Shown here piece by piece: positions 8,079-17,033 of a stretch of 50,458 nt of DNA. The position numbers and the translations under genes are program-made. The notes beneath the pieces are model-generated. The model did no database searches. It had not been told where the DNA came from and worked only from the letters and a program-made list of their open reading frames with translations. Source of the DNA: Paracoccus rhizosphaerae (lineage in GTDB: Bacteria; Pseudomonadota; Alphaproteobacteria; Rhodobacterales; Rhodobacteraceae). The stretch's first letter is position 1; each line of letters opens with the position of its first letter. The stretch spans positions 1 to 50,458 of the forward strand of contig NZ_JAOTBE010000025.1 of assembly GCF_026162645.1 (NCBI RefSeq). The letters are read 5' to 3'.

Positions 8079-8642
8079 ATGCCCAAGATCAATGGCAATG
8101 AAATCCGCCCCGGCAACGTGCTGGAGCATGACGGGGGCCTGTGGGCCGCCGTGAAGGTCAACCATGTCAAGCCCGGCAAGGGCGGCGCCTTCGCCCAAGT
8201 CGAGATGAAGAACCTGCGCGACGGCCGCAAGCTGAACGAGCGCTTCCGGTCGGAAGACAAGGTCGAACGCGTCCGCCTGGACCAGAAGGACCAGCAGTTC
8301 CTCTATGAAGCCGATGGCAAGCTGGTCTTCATGGACAGCGAGACCTTCGAGCAGACCGAACTTGACGCCGAGCTGCTGGGCGACCGCCGCCCCTTCCTGC
8401 AGGACGGCATGACCGCCACGATCGAATATTACGGCGAGGAAGCCCTGTCGGTCTCGATCCCGCAGAAGGTCACCTGCACCGTGGCCGAGACCGAGCCGGT
8501 CGTGAAGGGCCAGACCGCGGCCAACAGCTACAAGCCCGCGATCCTCGACAACGGCGTGCGGATCATGATCCCCCCCTTCGTCGGCGAGGGCGAGGCGATC
8601 ATCGTCAACACCGAGATGTTCGAATACAGCGAACGCGCCTGA
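8079..8642 (+). CDS. efp: Elongation factor P
   Basis: A 187-residue protein with the three-domain EF-P layout. It binds between the P and E sites and relieves ribosomes stalled on polyproline stretches. The tip loop reads KPGKGGAF with K34, the residue modified by beta-lysylation in EpmA/EpmB-containing bacteria; whether this organism modifies it is not visible, as no epm gene lies nearby. The C-terminal signature [11 protein letters not shown] is intact. It is apparently monocistronic, ending in a hairpin at 8671-8695. Confidence 0.97.
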   Translation: MPKINGNEIRPGNVLEHDGGLWAAVKVNHVKPGKGGAFAQVEMKNLRDGRKLNERFRSEDKVERVRLDQKDQQFLYEADGKLVFMDSETFEQTELDAELLGDRRPFLQDGMTATIEYYGEEALSVSIPQKVTCTVAETEPVVKGQTAANSYKPAILDNGVRIMIPPFVGEGEAIIVNTEMFEYSERA

Positions 8643-8670
8643 TCGTCGTACCTGCCGCGATTGCCTTCCG

Positions 8671-8695
8671 ACGCCTCGCGCCAGCCGCGGGGCGT
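8671..8695 (+). terminator. efp: efp terminator
   Basis: A 10-bp stem with one G-T pair (8671-8680 with 8686-8695), loop CCAGC, followed by a weak TT. It lies 28 bp after the efp stop. Confidence 0.5.
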
Positions 8696-8790
8696 TTGCC
8701 GTTCCAGCGCCGCGACGTCACGTCCGCATTGACCATCGGCCGGATGCTGCATTCTGTCCGCCCACCCTGCCCCTTGTCGAAGGTCCTGCC

Positions 8791-9156
8791 ATAAACGATG
8801 CGCTGAACCTGACGGGACGGCTGCTGATCGCGATCCTGTTCGTGGGCGGCGCCGTCCAGACACTGACCGATCCCGCTCAGGTGCAGGGGATGCTGAGCGG
8901 CATCGGGCTGCTGCCGGCGCTGGTCTGGCCGGTCGCGCTGTTCAACCTTGCGGCGGGGCTGGCGCTGTTGCTGGGACCGCGGGTGCGCACCCTGGCGCTG
9001 GTGCTGGCGGTCTATTGCATCGGCACCAGCTGGTTTCACTGGCAGCTGCGCGCAGACCCCTGGCAGGTCACCATCGTCCTGAAGAACTGGGCGATCGCCG
9101 GCGGCCTGCTGATTTTGGCGGCGCAGGGACCGGGCCGGTGGGTGCGCTGGCGCTAG
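8791..9156 (+). CDS. DoxX-like membrane protein, probable ATA start
   Basis: A 121-residue integral membrane protein with about four hydrophobic helices, DoxX/DUF4870-like in character; function unknown. The first standard start in frame is GTG 8842, but this would cut the first transmembrane helix in half. Reading back, the frame INDALNLTGRLLIAILFVGG begins at ATA 8791, exactly where an initiator Met would be expected, and GAAGG (8779-8783) sits 7 nt before it. I therefore place the start at ATA, a rare but real initiation codon, or a recent ATG-to-ATA change. The stop TAG is shared with the convergent dinB stop in CTAG (9153-9156). Confidence 0.7.
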   Translation: MNDALNLTGRLLIAILFVGGAVQTLTDPAQVQGMLSGIGLLPALVWPVALFNLAAGLALLLGPRVRTLALVLAVYCIGTSWFHWQLRADPWQVTIVLKNWAIAGGLLILAAQGPGRWVRWR

Positions 9157-10241
9157 TCGAACAGGCTCAGCTGCGCGTCATAGGCGTCCTCGTGCTCGAA
9201 GCCCGAGAGGGCGATTCCCAGGAGCCGCGCCCCGCGCGGGTCCGGCAGCACCCCCGCGGCCAGATCGCCGGCGGTGGCCAGCAACTCGGCTTCGGATGCG
9301 ACGGGGCGGGTCAGGCTGCGCGCCCGCGTGATCTGCCGGAAATCCGAGAACTTGACCTTCAGCGTCACCGTCCGGCCATGCAGTCCATGTCGCGACACTG
9401 CCGCCCAGACCTTGGCCGCCAGAGGGACCAGCGCCTCGCAGGCCTGATCCAGCGTCATCAGGTCGGCCGAGAACGTGTTCTCCGCCCCCGCGGACTTGCG
9501 GATGCGGTCCGGGCTGACGCGCCGGTGATCGATCCCGCGAGAGATGTTCCAGTAATACCGCCCCGACTTTCCGAAGCGCCGGGTCAGGAAGTCCAGGTCC
9601 TGCGCCCGCAGGTCGGCGCCGGTATGGATGCCCATGGCCTGCATCTTGCCGGCCGTCGCCGGGCCGATGCCGTGGAACTTGCCGACCGGCAGCGACAGGA
9701 CGAAGTCGGGGCCCCTGTCGGGCGTGATGACGCAGAGGCCGTCGGGCTTGTTCTGGTCGGACGCCAGCTTGGCCAAAAACTTGTTGTAGCTGACACCCGC
9801 GCTGGCGGTCAGCTGGGTGGTTTCGCGGATGCGGGCGCGGATCTCCTTGGCGATGGCGGTGGCGGTGCGGCCACCGGCCGTGTCGGTCACGTCCAGATAG
9901 GCCTCGTCCAGCGACAGCGGCTCGACCAGGGGAGTATAGTCGTGGAAGATCGCGCGGATCTGCTGGCTGACGGCGCGATAGACGTCGAAGCGGTGGCGCA
10001 CGAAGATCAGGTCGGGGCAGAGCCGCGCGGCCCTGACCGAGGGCATGGCGCTGCGCACGCCGAAGACCCGCGCCTCGTAGCTGGCAGCCGCGACCACGCC
10101 GCGGGCGGAGGACCCGCCGACCGCCACCGGCTTGCCGCGCAGTTCGGGAAAGTCGCGCTGCTCGACCGAGGCAAAAAACGCGTCCATATCGACATGGATG
10201 ATCTTGCGCAGTCCGGGGTCGGGCTGCGCGTCGGGCGTCAT
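9153..10241 (-). CDS. dinB: DNA polymerase IV (Y-family translesion polymerase)
   Basis: A 362-residue Y-family polymerase that copies past damaged bases. Metal-binding acidic residues appear in HVDMDAFFASVE (D18) and SLDEAYLD (D112, E113). The C-terminus ends QLSLFD, a canonical beta-clamp-binding peptide, so the protein is full length and clamp-dependent. Its start overlaps the ygfZ stop by 4 bp, making it the last gene of an ABC exporter-ygfZ-dinB transcript. I see no obvious LexA box, and the operon position argues against its own SOS promoter. Confidence 0.95.
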   Translation of the reverse strand: MTPDAQPDPGLRKIIHVDMDAFFASVEQRDFPELRGKPVAVGGSSARGVVAAASYEARVFGVRSAMPSVRAARLCPDLIFVRHRFDVYRAVSQQIRAIFHDYTPLVEPLSLDEAYLDVTDTAGGRTATAIAKEIRARIRETTQLTASAGVSYNKFLAKLASDQNKPDGLCVITPDRGPDFVLSLPVGKFHGIGPATAGKMQAMGIHTGADLRAQDLDFLTRRFGKSGRYYWNISRGIDHRRVSPDRIRKSAGAENTFSADLMTLDQACEALVPLAAKVWAAVSRHGLHGRTVTLKVKFSDFRQITRARSLTRPVASEAELLATAGDLAAGVLPDPRGARLLGIALSGFEHEDAYDAQLSLFD

Positions 10242-10957
10242 GCGGGATACAGCCGCGCCTCGCCCGCCCGCATGTCGGGGCCGACGCGGTCGTGCCGGAC
10301 ATGGGCGATGGCGCGCCCGCCGGATTGGGTAAAGAGCGTGCCGACCTCGCGCCCCTCGGCGGTGATGGACGTGCCGACAGGGGCCGCGCCCTCGATGCGC
10401 AGGACGACCAGCCCCTTGCGAAGCTCGGTCTTGTGCTTCATCCGGGCGGTGACCTCCTGGCCGACATAGCAGCCCTTGCGGAAATCGACGCCGTGCAGCC
10501 GCTCGAACCCCACTTCAAGAATGAAAGTGTCGTTGGGGATCAGCTCGACCAGCGTCTCGGGGATGCAATGTTCGACCCGGAGGGCATCCCAGTCGGTGCC
10601 GTCATCGCCTTCGGCGCCATAGTGCCGCCAGCCGAGCGCCGGGTGGCGCGGATCGGCGATGGCGCCGTCGGGCGCGGGACCGGTGCCGCGGGCGACGGGC
10701 ATCTCGACCGCCTCCATCGCCACCCTGGAGCGCAGCTTGTACATCGACAGCCGCCGCATCAGGTCGTCGGCCAGCCGCCCGTCCACGTCGATCAGAAGTG
10801 CGTCGCCGTCAGGTACGACAAGGAAATCGGCCAGATACTTGCCCTGCGGCGTCAGCAGCGCCGCCCAGCAGGGCGCACGGGCGACGTCGTTGGTAACAAG
10901 ACCCTGCAGGAAGGCGACGCGGTCCTCTCCGGTCAGGCGGATGATCTGGCGGGTCAT
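10238..10957 (-). CDS. ygfZ: YgfZ/GcvT-like folate-binding protein
   Basis: A 239-residue protein of the YgfZ family, tetrahydrofolate-dependent helpers in the repair or maturation of some Fe-S enzymes. The family signature KGCYVGQE is at 161-168 with C163. It is shorter than E. coli YgfZ but typical for alphaproteobacteria. It overlaps the ABC exporter gene before it and dinB after it by 4 bp each. Confidence 0.92.
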   Translation of the reverse strand: MTRQIIRLTGEDRVAFLQGLVTNDVARAPCWAALLTPQGKYLADFLVVPDGDALLIDVDGRLADDLMRRLSMYKLRSRVAMEAVEMPVARGTGPAPDGAIADPRHPALGWRHYGAEGDDGTDWDALRVEHCIPETLVELIPNDTFILEVGFERLHGVDFRKGCYVGQEVTARMKHKTELRKGLVVLRIEGAAPVGTSITAEGREVGTLFTQSGGRAIAHVRHDRVGPDMRAGEARLYPA

Positions 10958-12756
10958 TCTTGCTCTCCGAACTGCAGGGCGACAAGGCGGGCATAGGCAC
11001 CGCCCTTGGCCATCAACTGGTCATGGCTGCCCTCTTCGACAACCCTGCCGGCATCCAGTACGACGATCTTGTCGGCGTTGCGGATGGTGGAAAGGCGATG
11101 CGCGATGACCAGCGTGGTGCGTCCTTCCGACAGCCGGTCCAGCGCGTCCTGAACCAGCCGCTCGCTGGCGGTGTCCAGCGCGCTTGTCGCCTCGTCCAGC
11201 AGCAGAACCGGCGCGTCGCGCAGCAGGGCGCGGGCGATGGCCACCCGCTGACGCTGCCCGCCCGACAGCGACGACCCGCGCGGCCCGACGCGGCTGTCCA
11301 GGCTGCGGCTGTCGTCCAGGAAGTCGGTCACATGCGCCGCCTCAAGTGCGGCGTCCAGATCGGCCTGATCGGCGCCGGGGCGGCCCATCAGCACATTGTC
11401 GCGCAGGCTTTCGTCGAAGAGCGCCGATTCCTGCGCCACGGTCGAGAACTGGTCGCGCAGCACCCCCAGGTCATAGTCGGCGACCGGCCGCCCGCCCAGC
11501 AGCACCCGCCCCCGGTCCGGGTCGACCATCCGCGTCAGCAGGTTGAAGACCGTGGACTTGCCCGCGCCGGACGGGCCGACCAGGGCGGTGGTGCGTCCCG
11601 CCTCGGCGGTGAAGGACAGGCCGTGCAGGACAGGCTGGCCGTCATAGGACAGCCACACGTCCTCCAGCCGGATCTCGGTCGTCCCGGGCGGGGACAGGTG
11701 AGCACCCGACCGGATGGTCGGCTGCGTGTCGAACACCTGATAGATCCGCTCCAAACTGGCCGCCGCCGTCTGCCATGTACCGGCCAGTCCGCCAAGGCGA
11801 CGCATCGGCTGGAAGGCCAGCGCCAGCGCCGTGAAGAAGGCCATGAAGTCTCCGACGCTGCGCTCGCCCTGCATCACCTCGTTCCCGCCCAGGGCGAGGA
11901 CGGCGACGAAGCCGATGCCGGTCACGATGTCGGTCAGCGCCGGGATGACCGAGGACGTCGCGGCGACCTTGGTGCCCGCCTTCTGGATGCGGGCGACGAT
12001 GGTGCCGAAGCGCGCGGTCTGCGCGGCCTCGGCCCGGTTCAGGCGGATCGAGGCGATGCCGTGCAGAACCTCGTCCAGGCGCGTCGCGCGCAGGCTGGCA
12101 TCGGCGCGGTTCTGGCGCACCTTGCGGCGGATGTAGCGCTGCACCAGCGCCGCCGGCATGATCAGGATCGGCGCACCGATCAGCGCACCGATGGTCCAGA
12201 CCGGGTCGATGGTCAGCGCCACCCCGAACAGCATCAGCAGAGAGATCGCGTCCCGCGTCGCGCTGGTGATCAGCGTCGCCCAGACCCCTTGTACGGCGAT
12301 GGTGTCGCCCTGAATGCGCTCGATCATGGCGCCCGGCGAATTGTCGCGGAAGAACCGCTGATCCAGCGTCAGGATATGCGCCAGCAGGTCGGTCTGCATC
12401 TTCGTCGACACCGACAGCGACACCCGAGTCAGCAGCGCCCGGCTGGCGATCAGCGTGACGGCCCGTAGAAGAAAGATCCCGAAGATGGCCGAGCCGACCC
12501 ACCAGATCGCGCCCGCCTGCTTGCCCACGAAGACGAGGTCGAACAGCGGCTTCAGCATCCAGCTGATCAGCGCCAGGGTCGACCCCTCGACGGTCATCAG
12601 CAGGAAGGCCAGCGCCATGCCGCCCCGATAGGGCCGCAGATAGTCCCGCCACAGCCGCCCCAGCAGGCCCTGCACCTTGGCCGCCGATGGCGCGTTTCGC
12701 CGCCGCCTGGTGGTCGTGGCGACGATACGGGCGGGACTGTCCTTCTTCGCATCCAC
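10954..12756 (-). CDS. ABC exporter, fused membrane and ATPase domains (MsbA-like)
   Basis: A 600-residue half-transporter. The membrane domain with about six helices spans 45-330; the nucleotide-binding domain has Walker A GPSGAGKST (394-402), signature LSGGQ (497-501), Walker B VLLLDE (517-522) and the switch H553. As a homodimer it would export lipids, drugs or peptides; it resembles MsbA and general multidrug exporters, and the substrate cannot be deduced. The start is taken at GTG 12756, which leaves a basic 40-residue cytoplasmic lead before helix 1. The reading frame runs 280 codons further upstream, but that part lies antisense to the divergent aminotransferase and is not real. A distant AAGGAAAAGG precedes the GTG; an alternative start further in is possible. 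Confidence 0.88.
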   Translation of the reverse strand: MDAKKDSPARIVATTTRRRRNAPSAAKVQGLLGRLWRDYLRPYRGGMALAFLLMTVEGSTLALISWMLKPLFDLVFVGKQAGAIWWVGSAIFGIFLLRAVTLIASRALLTRVSLSVSTKMQTDLLAHILTLDQRFFRDNSPGAMIERIQGDTIAVQGVWATLITSATRDAISLLMLFGVALTIDPVWTIGALIGAPILIMPAALVQRYIRRKVRQNRADASLRATRLDEVLHGIASIRLNRAEAAQTARFGTIVARIQKAGTKVAATSSVIPALTDIVTGIGFVAVLALGGNEVMQGERSVGDFMAFFTALALAFQPMRRLGGLAGTWQTAAASLERIYQVFDTQPTIRSGAHLSPPGTTEIRLEDVWLSYDGQPVLHGLSFTAEAGRTTALVGPSGAGKSTVFNLLTRMVDPDRGRVLLGGRPVADYDLGVLRDQFSTVAQESALFDESLRDNVLMGRPGADQADLDAALEAAHVTDFLDDSRSLDSRVGPRGSSLSGGQRQRVAIARALLRDAPVLLLDEATSALDTASERLVQDALDRLSEGRTTLVIAHRLSTIRNADKIVVLDAGRVVEEGSHDQLMAKGGAYARLVALQFGEQE

Positions 12757-12915
12757 GGGCGTGACCGGCCTTTTCCTTGGGGCGGCCGTGCAGGCCTTGT
12801 CCACCCAGCCATAGCCCGGACCCGCCCCCCGCCACAAGGTCGCCGCCCCTTCGCCCTGTTGACGCAGCCGAGGCGCGGGAATACCGATCTTGCACGATGT
12901 GAAGGAACCCCGCAG

Positions 12916-14085
12916 ATGAGCCTTGCCCACGGCCACGACCTGATCGCCATTCCCGGCCCCTCGCCGGTGCCAGCGCGCGTCCTGAACGCCGCGCATCGCG
13001 CCTCGCCCGATATTTACGCCGAACCGCTGGCACAGCTGAACCTGCAGGTCATGGCGCAATTGAAGCGGCTGGCCGGGACGTCGCAGCATCTGGCGCCCTA
13101 TATCGGCAACGGCCATGCCGGGTGGGAGGCCGCGGCCGCCAACCTGTTCGATCCGGGCGACGCCGCGCTGGTCGTCACCTGCGGCCATTTCGGGCGCAGC
13201 TGGGCCGACATGCTGCAAGCATCTGGCGTTGCGGTCGAGAGGCTGGACTTCGGCAACCTGCCCGCCGATCCGCAGCGGCTGGCCGACCGGCTGGCGCAGG
13301 ACCGCCAAGGCCGCATCAGGGCCGTGGTGCTGTGCCAGACCGACACCGCCAGCGCGACCTCGGCCGACATTCCGGGCATTCGCGCGGCGATGGGCGATCA
13401 TCCCGCGCTGCTGGTCGTCGATGCCATCGCGTCGCTCGGCTGCTCGCCGATGAGGATGGACGACTGGGGCGTGGACGTACTGATCTCGGCCAGCCAGAAA
13501 GGGCTGATGTGCCTGCCGGGCACCGCCTTCGTGTGGTTCTCGGACCGGGCGGCGGCGCGGCGGCGGGCGCGGGTGTCGCCTTACTGGGACTGGCATGCGC
13601 GGGCGGGGGCCGAGGCGCTGTGGCGCTTTTGGGGCGGCACACCGCCGGTCCAGCAGATCTATGCCCTGTCCGAGGCGCTAACGATGATCCTCGACGAAGA
13701 GGGGCTTGAGGCCGTGTGGTCGCGCCATACCCGCCTGGCGCGGACAGTCTGGGCGGCTGTCGATGCCTGGAGCGCGGGCGGCACCGGGATCCGCCTGCCG
13801 GTGGCCGACCCTGCGGCGCGCGCGGCATCGGTCACGGCGGTTTTGATGCCCCGCGCCGAGGATTTGCGCGCCTGGGTCACGCGCGAATGCGGCGTGACGT
13901 TGGGGGTGGGCCTGGGCGCGCCAGACCCGACGGCGGCGCTGCGCATCGCCCATATGGGGCATTGCAATGCCGCGATGGTCATGGGGGCGCTTGGTGCCGT
14001 GCAGGCGGGCCTGACGGCCCTGCGCATCCCCCACGGGGGCGGTGCACTGGAAGCCGCGGCCGCCAGCATCGCCAGCTCGGCATAG
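12916..14085 (+). CDS. Class V aminotransferase (alanine/serine-glyoxylate aminotransferase-like)
   Basis: A 389-residue PLP enzyme of fold type I. The cofactor Asp is D169 in LLVVDAIASLG and the Schiff-base lysine is K195 in SASQKGL, both typical of the alanine-glyoxylate, serine-glyoxylate and phosphonopyruvate group. The substrate pair is not settled by sequence; glyoxylate or pyruvate amination is likely. The start is ATG 12916 with GAAGGA at 12901-12906. It is divergent from the ABC exporter and convergent with the DUF305 gene. Confidence 0.88.
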   Translation: MSLAHGHDLIAIPGPSPVPARVLNAAHRASPDIYAEPLAQLNLQVMAQLKRLAGTSQHLAPYIGNGHAGWEAAAANLFDPGDAALVVTCGHFGRSWADMLQASGVAVERLDFGNLPADPQRLADRLAQDRQGRIRAVVLCQTDTASATSADIPGIRAAMGDHPALLVVDAIASLGCSPMRMDDWGVDVLISASQKGLMCLPGTAFVWFSDRAAARRRARVSPYWDWHARAGAEALWRFWGGTPPVQQIYALSEALTMILDEEGLEAVWSRHTRLARTVWAAVDAWSAGGTGIRLPVADPAARAASVTAVLMPRAEDLRAWVTRECGVTLGVGLGAPDPTAALRIAHMGHCNAAMVMGALGAVQAGLTALRIPHGGGALEAAAASIASSA

Positions 14086-14110
14086 GGCGGGCCCGTCCTC
14101 CGGCGCGGCG

Positions 14111-14494
14111 CTACTGCGCCGCCTCGGGATCATTATCGGCCAGCCAAGCCCTCATCATCGCGATCTCGGCCTCTTGCGCGGTGATCACCTCCTCGGCCAG
14201 CCGGCGGATGTCGGGGTCGTCGCCGTGCTCCAGCACCACACGGGCCATGTCGATGGCGCCCTGATGATGCGGGATCATGCCGCGCACGAAATCGACATCG
14301 GGATCGCCTGACGGCAGGACCACCATGTCCTCATGCATCCGTAGCATGGCCTCGGCGAAGGCCGCATCGGCGGGCGAGGCGGCATGGGCAGCGTGATCCT
14401 TGCCATGCGCCCCGTGATCCTGCGCATGGGCCGGGACGGCCAGGGCGGCCGCCGCCAAGAGCGGGACAGCCCGAAGGAATCGATGGATCTTCAT
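14111..14494 (-). CDS. Secreted DUF305-family protein
   Basis: A 127-residue protein with a signal peptide (hydrophobic core LLAAAALAV, likely cleavage after AHA at residue 24), so it is periplasmic. The mature part starts with a His-rich stretch and contains the DUF305 hallmarks MHEDM (53-57), [12 protein letters not shown] (73-84) and EIAMM with a following Trp. DUF305 proteins are ferritin-like four-helix bundles; some (CopM-type) bind copper, and the His/Met content here fits metal binding, but no copper gene lies next to it. Confidence 0.9.
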   Translation of the reverse strand: MKIHRFLRAVPLLAAAALAVPAHAQDHGAHGKDHAAHAASPADAAFAEAMLRMHEDMVVLPSGDPDVDFVRGMIPHHQGAIDMARVVLEHGDDPDIRRLAEEVITAQEAEIAMMRAWLADNDPEAAQ

Positions 14495-14571
14495 CTTCGT
14501 TCTCCTGCGTTGTCAGACGGTTGATGGCCGATGACGGGTCGTGCGGCAACTGATGTCATCGCACGAATGCG

Positions 14572-15141
14572 TCATGTGGGCGCGGCGTGGCGCGCAAGGG
14601 TCACCAGCGTCTCGCCATAGCTGCGCCGGTCGATCAGTTGCAGCGCCGCGGGCAAAAGCGGCGGGCGCGCCTCCTCCCAGACGATGACGGCATCTGGCGC
14701 GATCCAGCCGCCGTCGAGGGCCGAGGCGATGGCCCGCTCTCCCAGCCCTTGGCCGTAGGGGGGGTCAAGGAAGACGACGCCGAAGCCGCCGCCGGGATTG
14801 GGTCCCAGCCTTGTCGCATCGCGGCGCAGCATCTGCGCCGCATCATTGGCCCGCGCCTTCTCGATGTTCTGGCGGATCAACGACCGTGCGCGGGTGCCGT
14901 CGTCGACGAAGGTGACGGAGGCCGCCCCGCGCGACAGAGCCTCGAGCCCCAGGGCGCCCGTTCCCGCAAACAGGTCTAGGACATGCGCGCCCGGCAGCGG
15001 GTTGCCGTGGCTGCCGTTGATCAGCAGGTTGAAGATCGCCTCGCGCACCCGGTCCGTCGTGGGGCGCAGATGCGCCGACGGATCGCCAGCACCGACTTCG
15101 GCCAGCTTCAGGCCGCGCATCCGACCGCCGACGATCCTCAT
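14572..15141 (-). CDS. rsmD: 16S rRNA (guanine966-N2)-methyltransferase
   Basis: A 189-residue SAM methyltransferase. The SAM site is LDLFAGTGALG (55-65) and the N-methylating motif DPPY is at 126-129. The N-terminal MRIVGGRMRG is the RsmD family start, hence ATG 15141 although the frame is open 20 codons further. It lies downstream of the ferredoxin-reductase-like gene on the same strand with 64 bp between them. Confidence 0.93.
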   Translation of the reverse strand: MRIVGGRMRGLKLAEVGAGDPSAHLRPTTDRVREAIFNLLINGSHGNPLPGAHVLDLFAGTGALGLEALSRGAASVTFVDDGTRARSLIRQNIEKARANDAAQMLRRDATRLGPNPGGGFGVVFLDPPYGQGLGERAIASALDGGWIAPDAVIVWEEARPPLLPAALQLIDRRSYGETLVTLARHAAPT

Positions 15142-15205
15142 GCCGACCGCCGGCGGGTGACCGGCCCGCCCACCGCGCGAGAGGACCAGGGATCGAAACA
15201 CCGCG

Positions 15206-16408
15206 TCACGACAGCAGCGCCTTGAGATCGGGCGCGGTCACGATCGCATCGGGATCCGGGCTGCGGCCGGCCTCGATCAGGCGCTTGCCGATCATGTAGG
15301 CGCGGGCGTCGTTCAGCGCGTCGACGGCGATCAGGCGGTCCTGCCGGAAATACCAGACCGAACCGGAATGATCCGATGCGCCGGAACGGGTCACGATGCG
15401 GTCGTGACCGGCGCCCAGGCCCGCGATCTGCAGCTTGGCGTCGAACTGGTCGGACCAGAACCAGGGGTTCGGGGCATAGGCGCGATCGGCGCCCAGGATG
15501 TTGTCGGCCACGCATTCGGCCATGTCGATGGCGCCGCCGACGCTTTCCAGCCGCAGGCGACCGTCCTGGTGCGGGATGCTGGCGCAATCGCCCGCGGCCC
15601 AGATCGCGGGATCGGACGTGCGGCCGTGGATGTCGGTGGCGATGCCGTCGTCCAGCGCCAGCCCGGCTTTGGCGGCAAGGTCGGTGACGGGAAGCACGCC
15701 GATGCCGGTGACGACCAGATCGGCAGGGATGTCGCGGCCGTCCGTCAGGGCGACACCGGTGGCGCGGTCGTCGCCGGTGATGCGGCTGATGGCTGTGCCT
15801 TCGAGGATGGTGACCCCCTGCGCCTGATGCAGCGCGCGGATCAGGTCGGCCGTCTGCGGCGCAGCGACCCGGCCCAGGATGCGGGGCGCGGCCTCGATCA
15901 GAGTGACGGTCAGGCCCAGCTTGCGGGCGACGGCCGCGGCCTCGAGGCCGATGTATCCGCCGCCGATGACGACCAGTCGGCGTCCCGGCTGCATTGCGGG
16001 CGCCAGCGCATCGACATCCGCCAGGCTGCGGATGACGTGGGTACCGGGCAGATGACCGCCCATGGCGGCCGGCAGGCGGCGGGGCCGGGCACCCAGGGTC
16101 AGTGCCAGCGCGTCATAGGCGTGGGTGCCCCGGTCCGTCGTGACGGTCCGGGCCACGGGATCGACCGAGGCGGCCGTTTCCGACAGGTGCAGGGCGATGT
16201 CCTGGTCCTGCCACCACTCGGCCGTGCGCAGGACCAGACGGTCGAGTCCCATCTGGCCCAGCAGATACGCCTTGGACAGCGGCGGGCGCTGGTAGGGGGG
16301 CGCAGGCTCGGCCCCGATCACCGTCAAGGCGCCGTCATGGCCCTTGGCACGAAGGCGGGCTGCCATCGACGCCGCCGCCTGCCCTGCCCCCACGATCAAG
16401 ATCCGCAT
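15206..16408 (-). CDS. FAD-dependent oxidoreductase (ferredoxin/rubredoxin reductase-like)
   Basis: A 400-residue flavoprotein of the putidaredoxin/rhodocoxin-reductase type, passing electrons from NAD(P)H to a small ferredoxin. The FAD fingerprint VGAGQAA is at 6-12, RPPLSK at 41-46, the NAD(P) fingerprint GGGYIGLE at 149-156, and the second FAD motif AIWAAGDCA is in the C-terminal half, followed by the reductase C-terminal domain. No ferredoxin or P450 gene is adjacent. The start is ATG 16408 with AAAGG 8 nt upstream; a GTG three codons before is in frame. It is divergent from the peroxiredoxin gene with 73 bp between the starts. Confidence 0.9.
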   Translation of the reverse strand: MRILIVGAGQAAASMAARLRAKGHDGALTVIGAEPAPPYQRPPLSKAYLLGQMGLDRLVLRTAEWWQDQDIALHLSETAASVDPVARTVTTDRGTHAYDALALTLGARPRRLPAAMGGHLPGTHVIRSLADVDALAPAMQPGRRLVVIGGGYIGLEAAAVARKLGLTVTLIEAAPRILGRVAAPQTADLIRALHQAQGVTILEGTAISRITGDDRATGVALTDGRDIPADLVVTGIGVLPVTDLAAKAGLALDDGIATDIHGRTSDPAIWAAGDCASIPHQDGRLRLESVGGAIDMAECVADNILGADRAYAPNPWFWSDQFDAKLQIAGLGAGHDRIVTRSGASDHSGSVWYFRQDRLIAVDALNDARAYMIGKRLIEAGRSPDPDAIVTAPDLKALLS

Positions 16409-16419
16409 GCCGTCCACCT

Positions 16420-16448
16420 TTGCCTGTCTGCCGGCGGCAGCCTATAGT
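16420..16448 (+). promoter_or_regulatory. Candidate promoter of the peroxiredoxin gene
   Basis: TTGCCT (16420-16425), a 17-bp spacer and TATAGT (16443-16448), 33 bp before the ATG. Quality of both boxes and spacing is good. Confidence 0.55.
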
Positions 16449-16481
16449 CGCGGCGAATCCGTTGCAATTCAGGAGAATGCG

Positions 16482-16967
16482 ATGACCATCACTGCCGGAG
16501 ACACCCTGCCCGACGGACAGCTTCTGCGCGTCGGCGAGAACGGCCCCGAGAGCGTCTCGACAGAGGGGATGATGCAGGGCAAGGTGGCGCTGTTCGGTCT
16601 GCCGGGGGCCTTCACCGGCACCTGCACCAATGCCCACATGCCCAGCTTCGTGCGCACCGCTGATGCGTTTCGCGACAAGGGCGTCGGCCGCATCGTCTGC
16701 ATCACCGTCAACGATCCCTTCGTCGCGAAGGCGTGGTCGGACCACACCGGCGCGGCGGATGCCGGGATCGAGGTTCTGGCAGACGCGGATGGCAGCATGA
16801 CGAAGGCCCTGGGGCTGAATTTCGACGCGCCGCCGGCCGGGTTCTTCGGGCGCTGCAAGCGTTTCGCGGCGCTTGTCGAGGATGGCGTGGTGAAGACGGT
16901 CGATGTCGAGGAGTCGCCCGGCGCCTGCAGCGTCAGCGCCGGAGAGAGCCTGCTGGAGAAGGTCTGA
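16482..16967 (+). CDS. Peroxiredoxin, Prx5/type II family
   Basis: A 161-residue thiol peroxidase reducing H2O2 and alkyl hydroperoxides. The active-site motif PGAFTGTC places the peroxidatic Cys at C48. C73 is 25 residues later, the same spacing as the resolving Cys in plant type-II peroxiredoxins; C125 and C149 are also present. No glutaredoxin domain is fused, so reduction would come from free glutaredoxin or thioredoxin. The start is ATG 16482 with AGGAGA at 16471-16476. Confidence 0.93.
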   Translation: MTITAGDTLPDGQLLRVGENGPESVSTEGMMQGKVALFGLPGAFTGTCTNAHMPSFVRTADAFRDKGVGRIVCITVNDPFVAKAWSDHTGAADAGIEVLADADGSMTKALGLNFDAPPAGFFGRCKRFAALVEDGVVKTVDVEESPGACSVSAGESLLEKV

Positions 16968-16977
16968 CCCGAGACCG

Positions 16978-17000
16978 CCGGGGGACCTTGCGTCCCCCGG
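16978..17000 (+). terminator. Terminator after the peroxiredoxin gene
   Basis: A perfect 9-bp stem (16978-16986 with 16992-17000), loop CTTGC, 10 bp past the stop. The palindromic shape could serve the convergent gene as well. No T-run follows directly. Confidence 0.55.
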
Positions 17001-17010
17001 ACCCCCTGCA

Positions 17011-17030
17011 GGGTATTTGTCCAAAGAAGA
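17011..17030 (+). repeat. GGGTATTTG-N2-CAAAGAAGA gene-end element
   Basis: GGGTATTTGTCCAAAGAAGA lies between two convergent genes just after the hairpin at 16978-17000. Two further copies, facing each other, occur at 24192-24241. From memory, similar short elements follow terminators throughout Rhodobacteraceae genomes. Confidence 0.55.
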
Positions 17031-17033
17031 TGA

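Noticed and set aside
9015..10469. 484-codon plus-strand frame over dinB and ygfZ
   Set aside because: It is the shadow of two well-identified minus-strand genes and has no motif of its own.
12757..13596. N-terminal extension of the ABC exporter frame
   Set aside because: This 280-codon part is antisense to the aminotransferase gene and unlike any exporter N-terminus.
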